Source: Ectobacillus funiculus (lineage in GTDB: Bacteria > Bacillota > Bacilli > Bacillales > Bacillaceae_G). Taken from it: 64,000 nucleotides of DNA. The stretch covers positions 1 through 64,000 of the forward strand of contig NZ_SCFM01000001.1 in assembly GCF_004138295.1 (NCBI RefSeq), read 5' to 3'. How positions within the stretch are numbered: the first letter of the stretch is position 1; every line of letters starts with the position of its first letter. Positions 1 through 8,211 of this stretch are shown here, in pieces. The notes under the pieces are model-generated. The model was not told the origin of the DNA. It worked only from the letters and a program-made list of their open reading frames with translations, and ran no database searches. The translations under genes and the position numbers were made by a program.

Positions 1-42
1 CTTCGCCCAAAAGCAGGGCTCGCCAGTCGGCGAGTTTTCTTT
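1..42 (+). repeat. Interspersed hairpin repeat, 3' end only (cut by window edge)
   Basis: The first bases match the terminal module of the repeat family best seen at 22577-22720. They include the GCTCGCC/GGCGAG stem and the closing TTTTCTTTA. The 5' module, if present, lies outside the window. The T-rich end would work as a terminator for plus-strand transcription entering from the left. Confidence 0.8.
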
Positions 43-189
43 AGAACGTAAGCATAAGAACATTGGAAACAGGCAGTTAGCAGGTTACCTGTTTCCAATA
101 TTTTTTATATGTTTCTACTGCCATGACCATGAAATGACGTGTAAAATGAAGAGAGAAGGTGCAGATGGGGATATATTGGAGCTGAGCAG

Positions 190-864
190 ATGGAGCAATT
201 AAATAAATTCGTAGAGAGAATCGAAACAACGCTACTAAAGGGAGTTCGTCTAGAAAGCGAAAATCCGTATGATCCAGTTGTTGTTAAGCACACTCCAACT
301 GGATGGAGCTGTATAGGAGCAGGAAACTATGCGGCTGTGTTTGCATACCAAGGAAATGAAGAGTGGGTTGTGAAAATTTATGCTAGGGAACAAGAAGGAC
401 TGAAAAAAGAAGCAAAGGTATACCGTAAGCTAGGGGGGCATCCTGCTTACTCTGAGCTTATTTATCAGGGAGAGCAATACTTAGTGTTAAAAAGGCTCAG
501 GGGTATTACTTTATACGAAGCGGTTCATAAAGGGATACAAATTCATGAGAGTATTATCCACGATGTAAATGAAGCATTACAATATGCTAGAGAGCGCGGA
601 CTCACCCCTTGTGATATCCATGGGAAAAATGTGATGATGAATGAAGGGAAAGGGTATGTAGTTGACATCTCTGATTTTTATAAGCCTGGCGAGGACGAAA
701 AGTGGAATGATTTAGTGAAAGCTTATTATAAATTCTATAAGCCATTTTTTTATAAATATTCTATACCAATCCCTGATTTTGTATTGGATGCTATACGGCA
801 CTCATATCGATTTTATCGAAAATGGAGAAAGAAAAGAAAGCAAGTGCAGTTGTATAAAGGATAA
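190..864 (+). CDS. Protein kinase-like protein (YrzF-like)
   Basis: A 224-residue soluble protein with the outline of a small eukaryotic-type kinase. It has a glycine-rich loop (GAGNYAAVF, about residues 42-50), a lysine in VVKIY (about 59-63), a catalytic-loop-like DIHGKNVM (about 142-149) and a metal-binding-like DISDF (about 158-162). These are the residues expected for phosphotransfer, but the C-lobe is short and basic, ending in a Lys/Arg-rich tail. It resembles Bacillus YrzF-type proteins; the substrate is unknown. The start is an ATG preceded by GGAGCTGAGCAG. A terminator follows at 902-939, so it appears monocistronic. The kinase-like fold is fairly sure, catalytic activity is not. 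Confidence 0.7.
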   Translation: MEQLNKFVERIETTLLKGVRLESENPYDPVVVKHTPTGWSCIGAGNYAAVFAYQGNEEWVVKIYAREQEGLKKEAKVYRKLGGHPAYSELIYQGEQYLVLKRLRGITLYEAVHKGIQIHESIIHDVNEALQYARERGLTPCDIHGKNVMMNEGKGYVVDISDFYKPGEDEKWNDLVKAYYKFYKPFFYKYSIPIPDFVLDAIRHSYRFYRKWRKKRKQVQLYKG

Positions 865-901
865 GATGTTTCCTTGCTTGTATGAACAAGTCCTTATAAT
901 A

Positions 902-939
902 AAATAATCCTCTCCGATGTGTGTTGGAGAGGATTATTT
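902..939. terminator. Bidirectional intrinsic terminator
   Basis: A 13-bp stem (AATAATCCTCTCC with GGAGAGGATTATT) around a 10-nt loop, with A-rich and T-rich flanks. It lies between the convergent genes ending at 864 (+) and 980 (-) and can serve both. Confidence 0.85.
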
Positions 940-979
940 ATCTGTAGGGTATAAGCAGTGTTTGTGTTGTTATTCAAAG

Positions 980-1702
980 TTATCGGTAAGGAACCTCACG
1001 GGCTAAATATTCTCCTATTAAATCTTTAATATAAGGAGCTTCTTCTTCCTTGAAGAAAATCATAATGCCTTCTTCGGATTCTTCTCCATTTTCCTTTGTC
1101 ACAGTATTGCGAAGCAGAACGCCGTCTCCTGTTTCTGGGACAATGCCAAGTTTATAATGAATGTTATACTCTATATCTCCATTAGGAGAGTGCTCTTCAA
1201 TGTGAGCATATTTATCATTTGTAATCCACTCAATAGAATCATTCTCCTCGACGTCTTCTTCAAACTCATCATCATAGTCATCAAATTCTTCAGGATCATC
1301 ATCATAGTCATCAAATTCTTCAGGATCATCATCGTAGTCATCAAATTCTTCATCTTCTTCATCGAAATCCGCATCTTCCATTTCATCCAAATATTCATGA
1401 AAAGCATCATGGATAAATGCGAGCATTTCATCTAAATTCCCAAACAGAGCCTTTGTTTCAAAAGCAGTATCCTCTTCAGAATGATAGCAATAAAATTCTT
1501 GATTGACTGGATCAAAATGGATGAGACAAAAGCTTTCCTGTTCACCCTCATCAAAACCGACAGCAACTGAGAAGATAAACGAAGGATGCTTTGTTGTTGT
1601 GTCTGTATCAAATACAATATTAAGTTCATCAAAGCCCTCGCATATGCCAGGAAGGCTTTGTCTTACTGCGTGTTCCATTCTATAAAACCATTCTAAGCTC
1701 AT
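980..1702 (-). CDS. Hypothetical protein with acidic tandem repeats
   Basis: A 240-residue cytosolic protein that I do not recognise. An N-terminal globular half (residues 1-105) is followed by a strongly acidic stretch of mostly Asp/Glu (about 106-153) holding three near-identical ten-residue units, EEFDDYDDDP. A second globular part (about 155-240) ends in a helix. The acidic linker would be extended and highly charged. The start is an ATG six bases after GGAGGAGA. No membrane segment or signal peptide is seen. It is flanked by terminators on both sides and so is probably a single-gene unit. Confidence 0.75.
   Translation of the reverse strand: MSLEWFYRMEHAVRQSLPGICEGFDELNIVFDTDTTTKHPSFIFSVAVGFDEGEQESFCLIHFDPVNQEFYCYHSEEDTAFETKALFGNLDEMLAFIHDAFHEYLDEMEDADFDEEDEEFDDYDDDPEEFDDYDDDPEEFDDYDDEFEEDVEENDSIEWITNDKYAHIEEHSPNGDIEYNIHYKLGIVPETGDGVLLRNTVTKENGEESEEGIMIFFKEEEAPYIKDLIGEYLAREVPYR
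1262..1351 (-). repeat. In-frame 30-bp tandem repeat, three units
   Basis: Three consecutive 30-bp units encode EEFDDYDDDP, EEFDDYDDDP and EEFDDYDDEF inside the acidic protein. The first two units are nearly identical at DNA level, so copy number could vary by slippage. Confidence 0.85.
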
Positions 1703-1802
1703 ATGATCTCCTCCTCGCTATAACGACTACCCCTAAAGGTTTCCCATGTAAGGCTAAAACATGCTATTTACTTCGAAAAATACAAATAAGAGGAATAAAA
1801 AA

Positions 1803-1839
1803 AAGGGCAATCACAGAACACTATGATTGCCCTTTTTTA
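1803..1839 (-). terminator. Terminator of the amino-acid permease gene
   Basis: An 11-bp stem (AAGGGCAATCA/TGATTGCCCTT) directly after the permease stop. On the minus strand it is followed by a run of T residues. Confidence 0.85.
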
Positions 1840-3255
1840 TTAGCTTGCTTGTTTTTTGCCTGCGTTAGCCCCGTTTAAGTTGCTGTGTCTGCGTCCGTAT
1901 ACGAAGTAAATAACAAGACCGATAACCAGCCAAATACCAAAGCTAATCCAAGTAACTGCAGGAAGCTGCAGTACGAGATATCCACAGAAGAGAACTGCTA
2001 AAATTGGAACTAACGGAACGAGTGGAACCATGAAGCCTCGTTTTAAGTTAGGTTGTGTTTTACGTAGTACTAAAATACCGACGGAAACCATAATAAACGC
2101 GAACAAGGTTCCGATGTTTGTTAGTTCCGCTAATTTGCTAAGAGGAAGTACTCCCGCAAAGAATGAAACAACTAAACCAATTAACCAAGAGTTTACCAAT
2201 GGGGTTTGTGTTTTTGAATTTACTTTAGAGAACACTTTTGGAAGTAATCCGTCACGGCTAATTGCATAGAATAGACGAGTTTGTCCATACATCATAACAA
2301 GTAATACTGTTGTAATACCTGTGATTGCCCCTAGAGAGATAAAGCCTGCTATCCAATCTTGACCAATGTAATTTAACGCAAAAGCCACTGGATTTTTTAC
2401 ACCAAGCTCAGTGTAAGGGACAATCCCTGTTAAAATTGCAGAAACGACAATATATAATATAGTACAAATTGCCAAGGAGGAAATAATTCCAATTGGCATG
2501 TTACGCTTTGGATTTTTAACCTCTTCTGCAGCAGTTGAAACTGCATCAAAACCGATATAAGCAAAGAATACGGTTGCTGCACCTGTTGCTACACCGGAGA
2601 AGCCAAATGGCATAAATGGTGTCCAGTTGTCTGGTTTTACATACCATACACCTACGCCGATAAATAAAAGAACAACTGCTATTTTAATGATTACCATGAT
2701 CGTATTGAAACGTGCTGATTTTTTTGCGCCTTGTGTTAATAGGAATGTCATAACAAAAACGATTAAAATAGCTGGTAAATCAATAAATGTACCCTTTTCT
2801 GGATTATATGCACTTGTTAAGGCTGTTGGGAAATGGATACCAAAGCCTGCAAGCAATCCTTGGAAATAACCGGACCAACCAGCTGCAACAGCTGAGGCTG
2901 CAACACCGTATTCCAAAATTAAATCCCATCCTAAAATCCAAGCGATCAGCTCACCAAACGTCGCATAGCTGTAAGTATAAGCGCTTCCAGATACTGGCAC
3001 AGAAGAAGCGAATTCTGCATAGCAAAGAGCCGCAAATACGCAAGCCAGACCTGAAAGAACAAATGAGAGTACAAGTGCAGGTCCAGCGTGTTCAGCGGCT
3101 GCAACTCCTGTTAGTACGAAAATCCCCGTACCAATAATGGCACCGATTCCGAGCATCGTTAAATCGAATGCTCCTAGTTCTTTTTTGAGTCCTACACCTT
3201 TATTGTCAGATTCTTTAAGAAGAGTCTGAATAGACTTCTTTCGAAAAAGACTCAT
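1840..3255 (-). CDS. APC-family amino-acid permease (YfnA/CAT-like)
   Basis: An integral membrane transporter of the amino acid-polyamine-organocation superfamily, probably importing a cationic or neutral amino acid. It is 471 residues with about 12 hydrophobic segments. The first has the family signature GIGAIIGTGIFVLTG, and segment 6 carries FFAYIGFDAVSTAAEEVKNP, typical of cationic amino-acid transporter-type permeases such as B. subtilis YfnA. I chose the ATG at 3255 because AGGAAGGTGA lies just before it; the longer frame begins with a GTG inside that ribosome site. A promoter is visible at 3316-3344 and a terminator follows, so it is transcribed alone. The family is sure, the substrate is not. 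Confidence 0.9.
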   Translation of the reverse strand: MSLFRKKSIQTLLKESDNKGVGLKKELGAFDLTMLGIGAIIGTGIFVLTGVAAAEHAGPALVLSFVLSGLACVFAALCYAEFASSVPVSGSAYTYSYATFGELIAWILGWDLILEYGVAASAVAAGWSGYFQGLLAGFGIHFPTALTSAYNPEKGTFIDLPAILIVFVMTFLLTQGAKKSARFNTIMVIIKIAVVLLFIGVGVWYVKPDNWTPFMPFGFSGVATGAATVFFAYIGFDAVSTAAEEVKNPKRNMPIGIISSLAICTILYIVVSAILTGIVPYTELGVKNPVAFALNYIGQDWIAGFISLGAITGITTVLLVMMYGQTRLFYAISRDGLLPKVFSKVNSKTQTPLVNSWLIGLVVSFFAGVLPLSKLAELTNIGTLFAFIMVSVGILVLRKTQPNLKRGFMVPLVPLVPILAVLFCGYLVLQLPAVTWISFGIWLVIGLVIYFVYGRRHSNLNGANAGKKQAS

Positions 3256-3315
3256 ATAAATCACCTTCCTAGTGTGCTGAAAAAATTATGTCGAAATATT
3301 TTGTTCGCAGAAGTG

Positions 3316-3344
3316 ATTGTATAATGGATATGACAGTTTGTAAA
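3316..3344 (-). promoter_or_regulatory. Sigma-A type promoter for the permease gene
   Basis: On the minus strand TTTACA is followed after 17 bases by TACAAT, about 60 bases upstream of the permease start. No T-box or riboswitch motif was seen in this 400-bp gap (3256-3656); the rest is AT-rich with no other recognisable signal. Confidence 0.6.
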
Positions 3345-3613
3345 GTTTAAATATTAAAAAAATTATAGAAAGATATGACAAATTCTTTAAATTTATATAT
3401 AAAGCAACCGAAAAATACAAGGGGTAATTGTTAGAATTTTGGATATATTCTTAACAAGACTAGTTCTTTAAAAGGTTGATAGAATGAGGAAATAAAAGGA
3501 ATGGAATTATTAGAATAGTTTTTTGGGATCTGGGGAATAGCGGGATAAAAACTTATTTTTATTATTTTAGGAAATAGATGAAGGTTGGATTTATATTGTA
3601 TGCGTATAAAAGA

Positions 3614-3649
3614 AAGGCGAAATAGATTGCAACTGCATTCCATTTCGCC
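3614..3649 (-). terminator. Terminator of the ferritin-like gene
   Basis: A 9-bp stem AGGCGAAAT/ATTTCGCCT immediately after the stop codon, followed on the minus strand by a T-rich tail. Confidence 0.7.
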
Positions 3650-3656
3650 TATCGCT

Positions 3657-4187
3657 TCATTCAGAGCGGCTGAGTCCAGCTTGGAAGGCTGCAAGGTGAT
3701 TAAGGGAAGCGTGTCGAATGGTTGTCATCGCTCTTTGGACATCTGCAGGGATTCCGGGAGTCTCAAGAAGTTTAGTATACATTGAAATGTGATCTGTTTC
3801 TTTCTCGATGCCTACTCTAAAGGCTGCCTTTAAGGATGCTGGCGCTTCTGTAAGATTGGCAGCTTGATTTTTAGGGACAGGGACCTTGTAGGCTTTAAAT
3901 AACGGTAGTAAGGTTTCAATATGTGATTGCTCGGCCTTTTTAATACGCACAAATGGTTTGACAGCCCCGAATTTTTGAATGACTGCGTCACACCTTGCCT
4001 GTGCTGCATATTCATCCTGAAGTGCGTATGTTAATGCTTTTTCTAATGTAATGGAAGAGTCTTGCAGCGCCCCCTTTGCTCCTAGGTTTTGGAGCGTATT
4101 TGTTTGAGCGGAAACAGTGTAAGATACTGTAAGGAACAAAATGGAGGCAATCATGCAGCTGATATACTTAGAAACCGAAGTTTTCAT
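3657..4187 (-). CDS. Secreted ferritin-like domain protein (DUF2202-type)
   Basis: A 176-residue protein with a typical signal peptide (positive start, hydrophobic core, VSAQ cleavage region near residue 28). A four-helix ferritin-like domain follows. Candidate di-iron ligands appear in order: E in DEYAAQ, the EQSHIE box, EKETDH, and H in SLNHLAAF. This pattern fits the DUF2202 group of exported ferritin-like proteins, whose function is not settled; metal binding or oxidative protection is plausible. The start is the ATG behind GGAAGGAGA, not the upstream in-frame codons. The gene is monocistronic, with its own terminator. Confidence 0.75.
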   Translation of the reverse strand: MKTSVSKYISCMIASILFLTVSYTVSAQTNTLQNLGAKGALQDSSITLEKALTYALQDEYAAQARCDAVIQKFGAVKPFVRIKKAEQSHIETLLPLFKAYKVPVPKNQAANLTEAPASLKAAFRVGIEKETDHISMYTKLLETPGIPADVQRAMTTIRHASLNHLAAFQAGLSRSE

Positions 4188-4329
4188 GACAAGAAAATTC
4201 TCCTTCCGTACTTGTATTACGAATAGCTTATACAATATTTGTAACAATATACAGATAGTATGAACGAAGGATAAAAGATGGTTTTCATTCTTTCAATTCT
4301 ATGGTATTGTAAGACAATAACGCAAAGGA

Positions 4330-4662
4330 ATGAGAATATTGACACAATTGACACAATTCGAAAATGTAACTATTTCAAAGAAAGCTAATGTGTATTTTGA
4401 AGGAAAGGTAACAAGCAGAACAGTAGTGTTCCCTGATGGTACAAAAAAGACATTGGGTATTATGCTTCCGGGAGAATACGAATTCTCTACTTCTGTGAAG
4501 GAAGAGATGGAATTCGTAGGAGGGACTTTAGAATATAAGTTACAAGGCCAAGATTGGCAAAAAATCGAGGAGAGCGGCGTATTCTATGTGCCTGCAAACG
4601 AGACATTTCTATTGAAGGTTTATACTGTTGCTGATTATTGCTGCTCATATATAAGTGAATAA
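4330..4662 (+). CDS. ppnP: Pyrimidine/purine nucleoside phosphorylase
   Basis: A small cupin-fold enzyme of the PpnP (YaiE, DUF1255) family that splits nucleosides with phosphate into base plus ribose-1-phosphate. The 110 residues carry the family core: FENVTISKKANVYFEGKVTS, the GIMLPGEYEFST segment, VPANETF and the DYCCSYI end. AAAGGA abuts the ATG at 4330 and is nine bases from an in-frame TTG at 4339, so the TTG may be the true start; either leaves the domain whole. It is transcribed alone, with a strong terminator downstream. Identity is fairly sure from the motif order. Confidence 0.85.
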   Translation: MRILTQLTQFENVTISKKANVYFEGKVTSRTVVFPDGTKKTLGIMLPGEYEFSTSVKEEMEFVGGTLEYKLQGQDWQKIEESGVFYVPANETFLLKVYTVADYCCSYISE

Positions 4663-4685
4663 TTATCTATTAACCATGTAACAAA

Positions 4686-4723
4686 TAGAGGGTGTCTCGA
4701 ACTTCGGGACACCCTCTATTTTT
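4686..4723 (+). terminator. Terminator of ppnP
   Basis: A stem TAGAGGGTGTC/GACACCCTCTA followed by TTTTTAG directly after ppnP. Confidence 0.9.
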
Positions 4724-4783
4724 AGTACACGAAGAGTGGGTTTTAAACTAACATACTGATTTTAGATGCTCGATGAGTTTTCT

Positions 4784-5212
4784 TTAGGTAGATGATAAAG
4801 GCTTGTTTCTTTCTTTTAGAATATCTTGAATGATTTCGATGTGAACGGCAGCCCAAGCTTTCTCGTGAAAGTGAAGGATCACGCTAATGGTTAGAAGGAG
4901 GATGTAAATAAAAGAGAAGCCAATGACAATTAAACCTCCGTAATTAAAAAGAAATTTTTGCAGTTGATTGGAGAATACTAACAAAATTAACGGTCCCGAT
5001 GACACAAGGATAGGGATAATTCCTGAACCATTCTTTTCTTTAATCATACGATAATAAATTTTTTTTAACATACGGTCATCAATGGTACTATAAAACTTTT
5101 GGATTTCATCAATTTCTGTAAGTTCTTGGATAGATATAAACTGTTGGTCCTTACTCAGTGTTGTTTTTAGTTTTAGATAAAATCTATGAGCATCTCCGCG
5201 TGTTGCAAACAT
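4784..5212 (-). CDS. Small membrane protein, unknown function
   Basis: A 142-residue protein I do not recognise. A soluble, charged N-terminal part (about 1-65) is followed by two hydrophobic segments (about 66-86 and 93-115) and a short amphipathic C-terminal tail. The start is an ATG seven bases after GGAGG. It looks like a two-pass membrane protein with both ends inside. No neighbour suggests a role. Confidence 0.65.
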   Translation of the reverse strand: MFATRGDAHRFYLKLKTTLSKDQQFISIQELTEIDEIQKFYSTIDDRMLKKIYYRMIKEKNGSGIIPILVSSGPLILLVFSNQLQKFLFNYGGLIVIGFSFIYILLLTISVILHFHEKAWAAVHIEIIQDILKERNKPLSST

Positions 5213-5356
5213 ATTCAATCCTCCATTATTAAGGAATTCTTAATAGAAGATTTTGCATGAGAGCTGCTTTTTATACGTAGCTGAGGTATTTTAAGATAGG
5301 CTGCCTTAGCAGGAGTTGGTAGAATCTAGCTCATAATGCGGAAAAATGGATGTAGG

Positions 5357-5382
5357 AAAGGCTGGTTCACCATTCAGCCTTT
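5357..5382 (-). terminator. Hairpin after the YppF-like gene
   Basis: A stem AAAGGCTG/CAGCCTTT directly beyond the stop at 5385. The flanking T tract is short, so this may be a weak terminator. Confidence 0.5.
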
Positions 5383-5384
5383 CG

Positions 5385-5606
5385 CTATAAAGCTGTTCGG
5401 TTAAATGTTAGAATATTTTCAAGAATAAACCTCCCGGCTCTCTCCACTCCTCGCTTATTAAGCTCTCGAAATAAACTTTTATAGTCACTGGCAGATAAAT
5501 CGCCACCAGTATAGCTTTTTTGCAGATAGTCTAATAATTCCATTGTATGTAACGGTACTCGTTTGTTCATGAGTATAAATTGGTGTATAAAGTCTTGCAG
5601 TAACAC
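5385..5606 (-). CDS. Small YppF-like hypothetical protein
   Basis: A 73-residue soluble protein, mostly helical, with a core resembling the short Bacillus YppF family (ELLDYLQKSY..., then ASDYKSLFRELNKRG). The function of that family is unknown. The start is a GTG ten bases after GGAGG. No partner gene is evident, and a hairpin lies just past the stop. Confidence 0.6.
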   Translation of the reverse strand: MLLQDFIHQFILMNKRVPLHTMELLDYLQKSYTGGDLSASDYKSLFRELNKRGVERAGRFILENILTFNRTAL

Positions 5607-5728
5607 TATTACTCAACCTCCATATAACATGTTTAATATACAAAAATCATACCATGGAACCGATTATAAATTGATTATTTTGAAAATTCAAACTTGCGAC
5701 ATTTATCAACAATATCCTAGTTTATTTT

Positions 5729-5743
5729 TTTGCACTTTAAGAA
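5729..5743 (+). repeat. Short fragment matching the 5' end of the interspersed repeat
   Basis: TTTGCACTTTAAGAA equals the first bases of the repeat family (compare 52883 and the reversed copy at 41492-41602). It sits exactly at the point where the DUF3231 homology begins, so it may mark the deletion junction. Confidence 0.45.
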
Positions 5744-6149
5744 TGATGTGATGGGATTTGCTCAAGTAGCCAAACATCAGGAAGTAGAACGGTATTTCTT
5801 AAGGGGAAAACAAATTGTCCAAAAGCATATGGACTTCTTTAGTGAGATTTTAAAGAAAGAAGACCTTTCTGCTCCTATGTCTTGGGATACAGCTGTTAGT
5901 AATTCTACAATAAGTCCCTTTTCAGATAAGTTGATGATGTTTCATGTATCCGCAATGACGGCAGCTGGAATAGGGAACTATAGAGTAGCTATGTCTGCAA
6001 GTCCAAGGCGGGATATTGGAATGAGATATGCATCCTTACTTCCTGAAGTTTCGTTATATGCAGAAGCTGGGGCTAATATTATGATTGAGCATGGTTGGTT
6101 AGAGGAATCGCCCCAAACAGATGACCGGGATAAGCTGGCAAAGGAATAA
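5730..6149 (+). pseudogene. DUF3231 family protein, C-terminal remnant
   Basis: About 130 residues match the C-terminal domain of the DUF3231 family, usually about 330 residues in two related halves. Recognisable blocks are GFAQVAKHQEVERYFLRGK, PFSDKLMMFHVSAMTAAG, ASPRRDIGMRYASLLPEV and EAGANIMIEHGWLE. The N-terminal half is absent upstream, where only AT-rich DNA is found. The frame opens at a TTG inside a repeat-like fragment without a ribosome site, so it is probably not expressed. The family's function is unknown. I read it as a deletion remnant. Confidence 0.75.
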
Positions 6150-6332
6150 ATAGTGCACGAATGCAAGCGATAAAGCCTGCAGTAAAAATCTGAGCTATTG
6201 ATACTAATCAGATTTTTACTGCATAAGGTATGAATGCAGTATCGTTAAATTGTAGATAGCAGATGAATTCTTTTTGCTAATTAGTTAACATAGTGTATAA
6301 TACCTTGTTGGTATAAAGGAGGGGCGGGACAA

Positions 6333-7673
6333 ATGAAAAACAGAACTTCTATTATGATTAGCATTATCCTTGCGATGTTAGTTGCGTCTATGGATTCTAC
6401 TATCATGAATACGACTATGCCGATTATTGCAAAGGAATTAGGGCGATTTGACCTATATGCGTGGTCATTTGCGTCATATATGATTTTTTGTACAGTTCTT
6501 TCGCCAGTTGCGGGAAGAATTTCTGATTTATTCGGAAGGAAACAAGTATTTGCATCGGGAATTATTTTATTCTTAATTGGTTCGCTTTTGTGTGGATTAG
6601 CTCAAGGTATGATACAACTGGTTATCTTCCGTGCTATTCAAGGAATCGGGGCGGGTGTCATGATGCCATTCCCTGCGATTATTGCAGGAGATTTATTTCC
6701 GATTGAGAAGCGTGGGAAGATTCAAGCCTTTTTTACGGCAATGTGGGGGCTCTCTGCGATATTGGCTCCGATGCTTGGTGCCTTCTTTGTAGAGTATATG
6801 ACATGGAGATGGATTTTCTTTGTCAATTTGCCGATTTGTATTTTGTCTATTGTTATGCTGCTGCCGTATAAAGAGGTGTATACACCGAAAAAAGCAAGTG
6901 TGGATTATCTGGGTGCGGCTTTATTTGCGATTGGTGTCAGTCTGTTGCTGCTTGTGACGGTATTAGAGAGCGAGCAACTTTTATATGGGATTGCAGGAAT
7001 TATGATTCTCGTTATCTTTTATTTTTATGAGAAAAAGCAAACGTCTCCTATTGTCCCGATATCGATGATTCACCACAAAACGATTAAGTGGATGAATATT
7101 AATGGATTCGTAGGATGTGCTGCTTTATTTGGTACATCCAGTTACATCCCTTTGTTTTTGCAGAGAATGGCCCATCAATCGATTTTTATGAGTGGTGTAG
7201 CGTTACTAGGTATGTCACTCGGCTGGATGGTGGCTGCTGTACCGGCAGGGAAATGGATCCTCAAATATGGATACCGTATGCTGCTTATTATTGGCAATGT
7301 TTTACTTGTTATGTCTGGTATTATGCTCGCTCTGCTGCAAGAAGGAAATGGCTTCTGGTATGTATTTATCGCTATGGTTGTTCAAGGGATTGCATTTGGT
7401 CTAATCTCGACCGTCAGCGTCATTGGTGCACAGCAATTTGTAGCACCGCATGAAAAAGGGATTTCGACGTCTTTTCTAATGTTCTCTCGTAATATCGGTA
7501 CCGCGATTGGTGTAACAATTATGGGTGCTTTCCTGACAAAGGCGTCCATTTTTATGGAAGGTATGCACCATTTGTTTGTATTTGGGTTTGTAGGAAGTTT
7601 GCTTGCGCTTTTAACTGCATTCTTTATTCATGATAAATCGCACGAAGAAACAACGAGCGTACAAGTGGTGTAA
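6333..7673 (+). CDS. DHA2-type multidrug MFS exporter
   Basis: A 446-residue proton-coupled drug exporter of the major facilitator superfamily, EmrB/QacA branch. It has about 12-14 hydrophobic segments. Motif D1-like MDSTIMNTTMPII lies in segment 1, the loop 2-3 motif GRISDLFGRKQVF at about 63-75, and the antiporter motif with APMLG in segment 5. The start follows AAAGGAGG closely. It is monocistronic with a terminator just downstream. No adjacent TetR/MarR regulator is seen. The substrate cannot be told from sequence. Confidence 0.88.
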   Translation: MKNRTSIMISIILAMLVASMDSTIMNTTMPIIAKELGRFDLYAWSFASYMIFCTVLSPVAGRISDLFGRKQVFASGIILFLIGSLLCGLAQGMIQLVIFRAIQGIGAGVMMPFPAIIAGDLFPIEKRGKIQAFFTAMWGLSAILAPMLGAFFVEYMTWRWIFFVNLPICILSIVMLLPYKEVYTPKKASVDYLGAALFAIGVSLLLLVTVLESEQLLYGIAGIMILVIFYFYEKKQTSPIVPISMIHHKTIKWMNINGFVGCAALFGTSSYIPLFLQRMAHQSIFMSGVALLGMSLGWMVAAVPAGKWILKYGYRMLLIIGNVLLVMSGIMLALLQEGNGFWYVFIAMVVQGIAFGLISTVSVIGAQQFVAPHEKGISTSFLMFSRNIGTAIGVTIMGAFLTKASIFMEGMHHLFVFGFVGSLLALLTAFFIHDKSHEETTSVQVV

Positions 7674-7685
7674 TAGATAAAAAGG

Positions 7686-7735
7686 ATGAAAGTCACAGGC
7701 AGGTATGATTCACTCTATACTTGTTTGTGACTTTT
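7686..7735 (+). terminator. Terminator of the MFS gene
   Basis: A long imperfect stem with AAAGTCACAGGCAGGTAT and ATACTTGTTTGTGACTTT arms, followed by T residues. Confidence 0.75.
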
Positions 7736-7955
7736 TGTATGACGAAAAGGTGAAAATGAATAACGGCTCTTTTATAATCTTGACTACCCAATAACTGTTT
7801 TGTGTAATACATTAGATATACTAGAAGTGGCATCAGCAATTGGATTTATATAAATTGGTAATTGTAACCATTTTTTATTGCTTTTTGGCTGTGAATCCTG
7901 AATTTTCACATAAGTTCCATGTGAAAGTGCATGATATTAAACTTTATTAACACAG

Positions 7956-8004
7956 GGACATAACGTGTCCAAGGATTGCTTGTTATGCCCTCTTATAATA
8001 TAAT
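7956..8004 (+). promoter_or_regulatory. Promoter and palindromic operator of the RsbK/RsbM-like operon
   Basis: TTGCTT at 7976 and TATAAT at 7999 are separated by 17 bases, a good sigma-A promoter. Directly upstream is a palindrome GGACA-TAACG-TGTCC (7956-7970), well placed for an activator. The leader of about 200 bases up to 8212 holds no other recognisable element. Confidence 0.5.
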
Positions 8005-8211
8005 TTCACTTGGGAATATTAAGAAAAAACAGTTGTTTTTCTACATGACTTTTTTATGTTTGCTTTTGGATTTATAAATTTTTATCGATCCGCTCTCTAA
8101 TTAAAAAACTCGGCTGAAACAATACCTTCTCATCCTTTCTTTACAGGTATGAAAAAGTTTGATAGAAATATCTTCGAGTTTTTGAGTCATGTTAAATGGA
8201 ACGGAGGTCAT

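Noticed and set aside
1157-1435. Open frames on the other strand and frame over the acidic-repeat gene
   Set aside because: They are produced by the 30-bp repeat, give Ile/Phe- or Met-rich nonsense, and lack ribosome sites.
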